The notes beneath the pieces were generated by a model that saw only the letters and a list, made by a program, of their open reading frames with translations, was not told the origin of the DNA and did no database searches. DNA of 64,000 nucleotides from contig NC_062985.1 of the NCBI RefSeq assembly GCF_023078275.1, positions 1,426,001 to 1,490,000 of the forward strand, written 5' to 3'. Source of the DNA: Leguminivora glycinivorella (taxonomy: Eukaryota > Arthropoda > Insecta > Lepidoptera > Tortricidae). A program made the translations under genes and the position numbers. Shown one piece after another: positions 50,201 to 62,200 of this stretch (position 1 is its first letter; each line of letters begins with the position of its first letter).

Positions 50201-53200
50201 AATTCACCACAGTACTGGTACCGGTACCATTGTCTATAATAGACATGTCCCATTCCCGTCCCTACTGCTAATCGTAAAGGCGCGCCATTATTTGAAACGA
50301 CCAATGGCAGCACCGTGCGCGCCCGCCTCACCCCGCAAGGATTGGTGATTTGCGTCTCGAACAATATCGCTTGCATTAGGCTTCTAGTGGGGTGTTCTGT
50401 GATCCACATACATATTTCTAACCAGGCTTTATCTCTATAGCTCATAGCTTACTAGCTCGCGGTGGGACCAGTGCCTAACATATAATGAACCACTTCTCGT
50501 TCTCGCACTAGTGCGTAAAAAAGACACCATCTGTACTGAAAAAAAAATCCCCTTTGGTCGTGTTTTAAATTATCGCCACTCGTTTCGCACTTCCTCTTTT
50601 ACGCACTTGTATCGTAATGTACTATTTTTTGTTTGTATGCACATCCATCCACATACATATTTCTAATCAGGCTTTATCTCTATAAACTGTGCAGTTTATC
50701 TGTCTCATGATAAATCCATGCGTTTTCCCGGATAGGATCTCAATTTCGCAGCGTATGCAGCGTCCTTTACTAAACGGACCGCGTCTATTGTATTACCATG
50801 TAAGCGTAAACGACTCGCGATTTAAAATAATGGCGCACTATCTGTCCCCATCGGAGACAATATCTAAGGAAACGGCTTCCAACTTTGTCTCTATTGCGTG
50901 GCTTCCCGTATCAACGTTCTGCGTGTTGCAATTGTTTGGCGGCATTTGTTTTGATTAATTATAAATAAATATGTACGCTCTTTTCCGGTTTTTTATTGTG
51001 TTCAAGGAAATGGACGGACGACGGACGATAAGCTTTATTGTTATACACCGTGTCCAATAAGTTTGAATACAGCACAAATAGCCAATAAAGCAAAATAAAC
51101 AAATAGTTACTACATTATTATTATATTTTATGAATGGCACTCTTATTTACTACATTCACAACAAATGTTTTGGAATAACTCCAGCATTAACTTGTTTACC
51201 AGCCTCAAACGCTTCGCAAACGGATCACACGCGGCACGCACCGTTTTCTTCACATTTCATCCCAAATACTCTCGATAACCTTTTTGAAATGATCTAGGTT
51301 TATGATTTTATAAAAATTTAGTCTTCAAAGCATGTATGACCATACAAAATAGTCTAATACGCCTAAACCTGGAGGCCTGGGTGGCCACTCATGTTTCGGA
51401 TAAAAAACTGCCAAATTAGTCTGAAACTACGCTAGAATACCATTTGCCGAATGTGCTGGAGGTGCGTCTTGTTGGGACACATGATACTCATTCCCAAGCA
51501 TCCTTTTTAACTTTAAGGCATTTTTTCTCCAAAACCTTGGTTTTAAAGAAAAAAAACGTTGATTTTAACGCTTTTATCTGTAAGTACTGAAGGTAGTTTA
51601 CCTCGCTTACATACTGCATCCCACACCTGGGCCGATGGTGAGCTCTGGAACCTAGGCACATTTTTCTAGTTGCCCGGAACGTTATCTATCCTCGGTACCC
51701 ATAATAGTTTATTTTGGACACGTGGCGTCTGTTTTATCACATACAGATTCTCCTTATAAAAAATAACTCGTCACCTGCGTGCCGAGCAAGTATTTTGTTG
51801 GCACTTTACCTCTTTGTTTTTCTTAGACACTTCGGAAATTTCATGTACTTTGTGCTTGTATTTTATTAAGAGGAATATACTCTTTAGTTTAAATAAGAAT
51901 TTGATGGCCTGTGATCCCTATATCTTTAGAACTGAGGTAAAATGTGAGTATTCGGACTTATTGGACACGGTGTATGTGTGGAATTTAGGGAAACTGTCAG
52001 TGAAAAAAGACTTGACGAAATACTGTATGTGCAATGGTTTCCACTCAGAATCGCGAGCTCTTTCAATTGTAATAGGAGAAAAAAAGTATCCCAAGGTTTT
52101 TTTCCCATTCCGTTACCATTTTTTCATACATTTTGTATGGCGGTAACGGAATGGAAGGTTCGAAAAAATGTATGGAAATCTTGGGACATTTTTTTTCTCC
52201 TATCAGGATCGAAAGACCTCTCGATTCTGAGTATTAATCTCCTAAAAAATACCCATGTTACAAAAAAAGTGGGGTGGACAACTTTGAAAAAAAATGGCCC
52301 TTATAAACCAATGAAAAAATGATAAATGATGAAATTAAATGAATTATTGATAATAAGCGGTGTTTATGCCAATATCCTTTTTTTATAGCCTATAATTTGT
52401 CCCACTGCTGGGCAAAGGCCTCCCTATGTTTTCCGCCACTTGTCACGGCTCTGTGCATGCTGTCGCTAATAGCCGCCACAAAATGAGTCCAGGTCTTTCC
52501 GCCATCTCATCTTTGGTCTACCTCGGCCTCTGGTAATTTGTGGCGCCCATTCGGTCGCTACCTTGGTACATCTCTCCGGATGCATCCGACAGACGTGCCC
52601 CACCCAAATCGCCCAATCCAATTTGAGCTTGGCCCAATTAGCCAATATTCTTTAAAATATTTCTCAAAAGTTCGTGATTTCATTCTAATATAGGTACCTA
52701 CTTGGAGTGTTCTTGGTGATCGGCAGGATTCTACAGTTACAGGTTATTGCCCAGCAGCGGGACACCAAATTAGGCTTGTAAAAAACTTTTATGTTCTGAA
52801 TGTTTTAATACACTGGCTTTGTATACTGACACATCTAAAACTCTTAATATATGATTTTATTCAGATTCTCGTACCATTTTGGCCTGTAAAAGACCGTGTA
52901 AAAATGTCCGCCTGAAGTCTGAATAGCAATAGTACCGGCGTCCACGCGAGGTGGCGCTGTCCGCGGCTGGCGAGTGAAAACCTCGCGTGCGCACTTTCCA
53001 TCTCGGGCGCTTTTCGCCGTTTTTGCGAATAGGGTACCGCAAGAGTTTTTCTTTAGTACCTATAATTAATATGTGGGAGGATATTAGTTTGGAATTCGTG
53101 GTCAGGCTTTAAATTTTCGGTCCAATGTGGTCTCTTGAGCGTCGGTTACTAACTTACTACTCATGCAACTATGGTATCCTATTTTGGAGCATATCAAGAA

Positions 53201-56200
53201 ATAGCCTGCCGTCGACCCTTACAAACGCTGGAAATAAAAGTGACTGGTGTAAGAGGAATTTTATCTAATGCACTGGCCCCGTAGCCGAATGGCATTTCTG
53301 CGACGCTGGCTCTGTCGTGCCATCCATACGCAAGAGTGATAGAGATAGATAGCTACGAAAGAGATATTATCGTGAGCGTTTGTGCATTTGGCTACGCACT
53401 CTGTGCAGAATTATTGTACAGGATAAATAATGTTTGTCTGTTTTACACGTCGAATTTAAACATTATGAATTTTCGCAATACACAAAGTGAATTTTTACGG
53501 GACAGCCCATGGAATGCTCCTTTTATATACGCAACGTTTGACCTCAGCGTCAATGTTTGTATAACCAACATTGACGTGATAAAAAAGCCAAAATATTACG
53601 TATTTCATTATAAGCATTGTGATGCATCGTATGATGTGATGCTGCAAGCCCTCGAAGTCGTTTATAGAATACAAATGGCTTCAGGATATACGACGCAACG
53701 TTCATGGTGCTACTGCACAGCGCGATCCATACCACTGACTATATAGACGCCCAAAAGACGCCAAATGTGGGGGATCCATTGGCCCTAATACTCGTACACA
53801 GATTAACCTTTCGTCTGTGTTTAATAAGGATACCAACATATGGCGTTGGACTTTAAAAAATCATGTCAAAGTTAAAATTATTCCACGATTTTTTTTTTGA
53901 CAGAAACAAACGACGGGTTAAGAGTTGAATTTTGTTGTGACGAAGTGAGGCAAAAGGGCATTTTCGCGAAAAAAGATTCTAAAACTTTTTTTATAAAAAA
54001 GGTACTTAAATTTAAAGTTTTTCCTGCTCAAAATCACGACTTCACAAGCCCTTTCTATCCTACTAGGTGAAAAAGAGCGTCCCAAATTTATTTTTTCCAC
54101 TTCGTTACTATTTTGTTAAACACTGCGGTTACAAAGTGGAAAGTAAGCAAAGTAATAGAAAATTTTGGGACCATTTTTTATGTTTCTTGTTTTTTTGTCC
54201 TAGATCGAAATAGTTCGTGATTCTGAGTAAAAAGAACATAAAAATTACCTAACTTAGAAAAAATATTTTTGGTGATTCTTCTCGCGAAAATTCCCAAATA
54301 AATTTTCATTGAAAAGAAAAAAAACTATCTACATACAGAACCCTAGTTGCTAAAACATTGATCATCAACACTTCATCATAGCCCTGTCGCACGCGGAACG
54401 CATATACATAATACACATTCCCTCTTGCGATGTTACTCCACAAAGCATTCACATCTTTACATTACACACTTAAAGGCTCACTATCGACAAATAAAGAGAA
54501 GTTTGTATAGTAATAAATAACAAATATTCGCGAAAATTAGATTGTATGGATGCACGTATGACATGCGTAGAAATATGCTTGAATAGGCAATTTATCCGCT
54601 TTCCTTAATGAAACCATCATTAACAATGTTATTTTTACTTTATTGACTCCGTGGTGATATTGATAGCTACTGGGAGGCCAACGTTGAAAATTCGTTATGC
54701 ACCGTTGCTGAACTTAAAATTAATTATAGGTACAATATTTTAGCACAGGCACTTGGTCAGAAAAACAAGCGGCAAGAGAAGAGTAGGTAGTATGCCCATT
54801 TTTTTTGTGACAAACTCGTTAAGTCCAATAGCTCGTCGGCAAAGGAAATGCTCTTGTGAAAACTGCCATAACTGTAATAATCTAAAAGAGCTTTACATAT
54901 TCGGAATGATTTGCACCTCATAGCTACTTTGTAACCAACCGTTTAACGTTTTTAGAACTATTACTTTTTAAATCATTGCGAATGACGATGACGTATTAGG
55001 TAAGCATATCTGGTGCCCATTTCTCAAAACTGAAAGTTAGAAGTTACAAAAGTCTCTTTCCAACTTGTCATATTAGACATTGACAACCACTTGTAAATTG
55101 TAACTTGTAGCTTCGAGAAATGGGGGTTTATGCATCGTTGGACTAAAAGTAAATATGGCGATCTATAAAAATGTCTACATATAAAATAAAAATTGGTCCG
55201 AGTATTAGAAAGCCAATACTTTAAAATGTTTAAGTCTTATCAAGTCGGAATATAAAAATGACTACTTTCAAAGTATACAAATGTCTAAGTCTTATCAAGT
55301 CGGAATATAAAAATGATTACTTTCAAAGTATACAAATGTCTAAGTCTTATCAAGTCGGAATATAAAAATGACTACTTTCAAAGTATACAAATGTCTAAGT
55401 CTTATCAAGTCGGAATATAAAAATGATTACTTTCAAAGTATACAAATGTCTAAGTCTTATCAAGTCGGAATATAAAAAAGACTACTTTCAAAGTATACAA
55501 ATGTCTAAGTCTTATCAAGTCGGAATATAAAAATGACTACTTTCAAAGTATACAAATGTCTAAGTCTTATCAAGTCGGAATATAAAAATGACTACTTTCA
55601 AAGTATACAAATGTCTAAGTCTTATCAAGTCGGAATATAAAAAAAAAGACTACTTTCTTTACATAGGTCCAGGCCCCTATTTCACCAAGTTGACAGGTTC
55701 TACAAACTATCTAATCTTGGCTCACTGCCTGCGGACGACCTTCTTGATAAAGCGATTATTGTTATAATTTTAGCCATTTATTCCTTAATAAATTTTACAT
55801 GCATACATTTTCGTTTCTCATAATAAATATAACAAAAAGTACCTAATTTTAAAATACATCGCCATATTTACTTTTAGTGTCGCAACATATTTATATTTGG
55901 TCTAATATACAGATACACATTTTTATACTTCGTCAAAATTATATACGCCCGAACTTATGTAAGTGGACATTTTTATACATCGTCATATTTACTTTTAGTC
56001 TAGTGCCGCAACATATTTATATTTGGTCTAATATACAGGTGGACATTTTTATACTTCGTCGAAATTATATACGCACGAACTTATGCAAGTAGACATTTTT
56101 AAATTTTTATACATCGCCATATTTACTTTTAGTCCAACGACGCATAAACCATTCAAGGGTAAAGGATGAAAATGGACGAAGGAGAGTTGCCTATATTGTT

Positions 56201-59200
56201 AGCGAAACTAACCTAACCTATCATGCTATCAAGTGATCTATCACTCGAACTCAATACACCAGCATTTGAAATCTTTAGAATAGATATGATCAGCAATCTG
56301 CTGACCGCTGGGCGTTAGAGCGGCAAGTTCGGTGATGAAATAAACTACGTACGCCATCAGAGATATCGGAGCTGTCGAGGAGCTCAAAAATATCTGGACA
56401 CGGTAAAACTTGTCTACTTTGCACCAATATTTGCACCACGCTTAGGAAATACGAATATTTGTGTTTATTAATTAAAAATTGCTGAATTTTTATTTGCAAC
56501 AGCTTAAAAAAACACAAACAGCAGCAAATTGCAACAGCCGCGATAACACAATTTGTTTTCTTTCAACTTTTTAATGAATTACTAAGAGTTACATTGAAAC
56601 TTAAGCAGTTTCACCACGAGCTCTTCATATCCATTTTTATAAGCGTGAGTTTGTGATATGTGTGGCGTCACTATACACGAGGACATAGTAAAATGAAATA
56701 TTAAAATAATACTCCTATTTCTAATTTGATCGTCATAATTGTATGGACTAATTAATAAAACAAACTATTCCTTACCCGAATTGACAGTAAATCAGATACT
56801 TAGCACTTGTCTCGTTCCCACACCGGTTGCCCAACGTATTGTGTCCTTATCGCACATCTACATTAATTACGTTGCGTTATAGTCATAGGGATTACGGAAA
56901 AAAACTGCATTTTATGCAGAAAGCAAGCCACTTTGCACAGTGATACTAGGGACCAATACAAATGATTTCATCCGAGGAAACACGATTTTCATCCACTAGA
57001 ATTCAAGATGGCGGACATTTTCCAAAATGGCGGCCGCATATTTTTAAAAATTTATAGAATCATAACGGCTGCCCCGATTTTGATGGTTGGAGTGTCTATC
57101 AGTTCGTATTGAAGCGTTTATTAATATAAAAAATTAAAATCATAAAAAAATTAAGATGGCGACCGAATAATAAGAAAAATATGAAATTTTCAAACTTTTT
57201 TTTTCATTCTCGTGAAATTTACCAATAAAATTTCTATGATATGGCCACATTTGTATGTATTTAAATTAAACCTGATAATATTATCTACAAAATAAAATAA
57301 AAATAATGAAAATCCGTTGAGTAGTTTTTGAACTATACCCATTTCAAATAGAGCGCGCGGATTTCAAAGACGTTTCTGCACGTGATGTAAAAAAAAATGG
57401 AATCATAACGGCTGCACCGATTTTAATGGTTGGAGTGGCTATCAGTTTGTATTAAAACATTTATTCATATAAAAATTAAAATCATTTAAAAATTAAAGAT
57501 GGCGGCCGAATAATAAGCAAAATATGATTTTTTTTTATTCTCACGAAATTTACAAATACTTTTTCTACGATATGGTCACATTTTTATTTATTGAAATAAA
57601 ATCTGATAATATAATCTGCAAACTAAAATAAAAAAAAACATTAAAATCCATTCAGTAGTTTTTGAACTATACGCATTGCCACGCAAGACTGATTATTTAT
57701 TTTGGTCACAACTTACCATATTACTATTTGGAATCAATGTTTTTAGTATTTATATACATTATTAGTTTTTTATTCTGAGTTTAGGTATATTTAAATAACC
57801 CCCGTAAACTTTGATGGTCATAATTTTTATTTTAATACGTAAAAGAACTTAAATGCACATAACATAACATTTGTATTAATAGCAATTGTCCTTTACGAGG
57901 ACTCCAGAGATAATTTTCGGCAACTTCTGTAGGGGGTTACAGAAATATCTATGTATAAAATAACTTATTTTCTGCTTCTCGTCTATTTAGTCTACGTTTC
58001 AAGATGGTCTGCTTGTTATACGACAAAGAGCGTATGTTTTTGTAGTGCTGACGATGTTGATCCCGCCGGCATTGGTTATTAATTTTGGTTGGAAACAGTT
58101 CCTTGCGCACCAAGTTTACCGATAAATGTGGAGTCTGCTGATCATATATAACAAGGCTTGTTCCAGAAACTGTAGCCTGTTGATGTTATTAGTGTGGTAA
58201 TTTTTTTTTCTAAACAATTTACTTCCTCAGAGAACATTTGCTCAGGGCAAACCATAGGAACGTAACCGGAAGAAGCTAATAGCCTCATTGTACCTCGCGC
58301 AAAAGATATGGCGGAACAGGGACTCACGCGTATCATCAGATCTTCCGATACAGATGTCTTGGTATTTAAATAAAAACTACTGGAGTCTGAAGTACGGGCG
58401 AAGGATAGACGTAAAGTCAGTGGCCAGATTCGGGTTTGGACCTAGCTTAGAGCCTCGAAAGGTCTTTGCCTCATGAAGAGGCCTCGAGTGAGTTCAGGGT
58501 GGTAACGGATACTAGAGTGTATCATGCCCTTTGTTGTTTGAGTTTATTTCGCAGTTTGTAGCCGTGGAGGGTTTCAGGATGTTACCTGCGAGATCGGACG
58601 TGATGTTAATGGAAGCAGGGATGTCGACAAAACGACACTTTACGAATGCCTAAGCCACCAAACCATACCGGTAAACAGGCCTGAGTCCATGCTTGCTCAC
58701 TAAAATATATGTTAAGAACGGTCCCAATTTGGCATTTAAGCATGGGATCTATGGAGCTAATTATATTGGGAAATTTCCAAGTCTTATCTAGTATATTTTC
58801 TTAATATTTAAAATGAGAATAACCTGCCAGAGTATAAGTTATATTAATAGCCAACACTTTGGAACCTTGAAGACCGACTGCTGTTCGTGGTTTTCACGCC
58901 TTTACGTCTGACACCACTTCTTTTTTCAATACAAAAGGAAAAAATCTTGTTCTAAAACATTGTTTGCACCCCCTGAAGTTATACCAGGTTTGATAGAAAC
59001 ATCGCAGTAACTACAAAGTCTTCTTGGAGGAATAATCGCCATACTTAAAAGTTCACCAGAACTTGGTGAGCAAGAATCTGTTTACCACCAAAAATAAATT
59101 AGTAACCAACATCGGCAGCACTTGCGCTCCGTGTCGTATAACAACGCCCCATATTCTGGATATTACTTCTGTGCCTATGCCATCATCCTGGGGTTGGAAG

Positions 59201-62200
59201 ACATACAATGATAGTTGGGTACTGCAGTGATCTGAAAACAGGGAGATATGGTATGAATGGGTATACTTGAACAATTGCGGTTATGAAAAAGGCTGCGAAA
59301 CAATGCACTGTACGTGTTGTGGATCTACCCTGCGCAATGCAAATAATGCAATGTAACATTTGGAAAGGCAGCTGCCAAAATAAAAAGTAAATATTTTGTA
59401 AAAATGATATTATAAATTATTATTTATTCATTATTTTCTTGTATTTTGATATTATGTATGTGTGACTCTTTTATCTTTCAGTATGATCTAGACGAGAAGC
59501 AAAAAATAAGTTTTGTATTAATATATGTTTCAGTAGCTCCCTACAGAAGTTGTCGGAGATTATCTCTAGCCTTGAAAAGGAGAAGTGATACAAATGTTAT
59601 GTGTACCTATTTAAGTTCTTTTACGTATTAAAATAAAAATTATGATTTATGACCATCAAAGTTTACGGCGGTTATCTAAATATACCTAAACTCGGAATAA
59701 AAAACTAATAAAGTATATAAATACTAAAAACATTGATTCTAAATAGTAATATAGTAAGTTGCGACCAAAATAAATAATCAGTCTTGCGTGTATAGCGGTA
59801 CGAAACGATACGATGCCGATGCATCACATCAAGTGCAAAGACGTCTTTCAAACCCCCGCGCTTCATTTGCAATGCGTATAGTTCAAAAACTACTGAACGG
59901 ATTTTAATATTTTTTATTTTATTTTATTTTGCAGATTATATTATAAGATTTTATTTCAATAAATAAAAATGTGACCATATCGTAGAAAAAGTATTTATAA
60001 ATTTCGTGAGAATAAAAAAAAATTGAAAATTTCATATTTTTCTTATTATTCGGCCGCCATCTTTAATTTTTTAAATGATTTTAATTTTTATATGAATAAA
60101 TGTTTTAATACAAACTGATAGCCACCCCAACCATTAAAATTGGTGCAGCCGTTATGATTCCAAATTTTTTTACATCACGTGCAAAAACGTCTTTCAAATC
60201 CGCGCGCTCCATTTGAAATGGGTATAGTTCAAAAACTACTCAACGGATTTTCATAATTTTTATTTTATTATGTAGATAATATTATCAGGTTTAATTTAAA
60301 TACATACAAATGTGGCCATATCATAGAAAATTTATTGATAAATTTCACGAGAATGAAAAAAAAAGTTAGAAAATTTCATATTTTTCTTATTATTCGGCCG
60401 CCATCTTAATTTTTTTATGGTTTTAATTTTTTATATTAATAAACGTTTCAATACGAACTGACAGACATCCCAACCATCAAAATCGGGGCAGCCGTTATGA
60501 TTCTATAATTTTTTTAAAATATGCGGCCGCCATTTTGGAAAATGTCCGCCATCTTGAATTCTAGTGGATGAAAATCGTGTTTCCTCGGATGAAATCATTT
60601 GTATTAGTCCCTAGTATCACTGTGCAAAGTGGCTTGCTTTCTGCATAAAGTGCAGCTTTTGACCATAATTTCGCCGTAAGCCCTATGACTATTATGTCTC
60701 ATTGGACTTATGCGCGGGAGTTTTTGCAATCTCGAGATGTGCCATCGTTGGGCTGAGCAGTTGTGAACTTTATTGTAATTGGATTAAGTCTTCTAATGTT
60801 CAGTTTAAGGTGTTGGTGTTAGAAGACAGAAAATTGCACCTTATATAAAATGGCACTCAAAGATTAGAGTAAGGGTAAAGTTAAGGATAAACTTTATGTC
60901 CGAATCTAGGTAATAAGAAGATTGAAAATGGAAAAATGAAAGATTTTACACTGGGATCAAAACTGTAAGCCTTTTTTGGGTGGTAGGAGTTTTGTGCTGG
61001 CTTTTAAGGCCCACTTGCACCAACCACTTAACTCAGGGTTAGTGGGCTGTCATCTGTCAAATTCCATATAAAATGGTGGGTTAACCCTCCATTTTTGTTG
61101 GCGCAAGTGGCCCTAAGTGTTTTAATTTTAAATTGATCACCGATCTTTATTAATTTCATGTGTTGCGTGTCTCATGTAGTGTTAAAGCGTTCGCAAAATT
61201 TATCGTAAACTATTATGAAACAGGGACAGAATAAGGGACGTTTTATAGTCCACTACTGGCGGTCTAGCACAACTTGCGTTCTCGCCCGCAAGTCCATACT
61301 TATTTTTGAAGAATAGAATAGAATATAAATTTCTATCTCCTACTTGAAATCGCACGTCATTGTTGTATGGACTCGCGCGCGAAAATGCAAGTTGAGATGA
61401 AGGGTCTGTAGGCGTAGCACACGATTGCCGCGAGAGTATGTCGCCGCGAGATAGATCACACGTCTTCTTCTAACTGTATCAATGACATAAGGACGGGTAG
61501 TCTATCTCGCGGCGACATACTCTCGCGGCAATCATGTGCTAACCCTGCTGGACTAACTAAGTTTATCAGTCCGCTTTTAACGATTTAGTAGAAATGTTAT
61601 TAGACGCCTTTTATACATACAGTCACCGGCATAAAGAAGTGATGATGTCTGTACCTTGTCGCTTTTAATCGTTTGACAATTTCGTCTGACATTTCAAACA
61701 AGACGTTAATATGACAAGGTACAGAAATCATCACTTCTTTATGCCAGTGACTGTACATTCTTCTATTTGTTCTAGTAGTTAATTAGAAGACCTTATAAAA
61801 GCTACCCTCCGAGGGTTGGAGGTGGCAAGATATTGGCAAAATATTATTTAGTTTATAACTTATGATCCCTTCACACGATAAGAAGTTAATTAGAAGATTT
61901 AAAAACATTTATTTCTTTGTTTCAGCATCCCTCCCCGGCACCGAAGCAGCCCACCAGCTAGTGGTCTGCGTCCGCAACAAATGCACCCCTGAAGAAGCCC
62001 TGAACGTCCTCCGGGAGCTCCCCAACCCCCTCCGCGAGGGCGACCAGCCCTCAGCAGCTCAGGCCGCTCCACACAACCCGTTAAAGATCGATGTATTTGT
62101 GCGGACCCTGCTCAATTTGGGCAGCAAGAGCATTTCACACAGTTTTGCTGCTATTTCCAAGTTCCATTATGTTTTTAAGGTAAGTTTCTTGGTGGCCTAC

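Noticed and set aside
53336..53746. 136-codon plus-strand frame
   Set aside because: No recognisable domain; amino-acid use follows AT-rich background and its 5' end is in a repeat-like segment.
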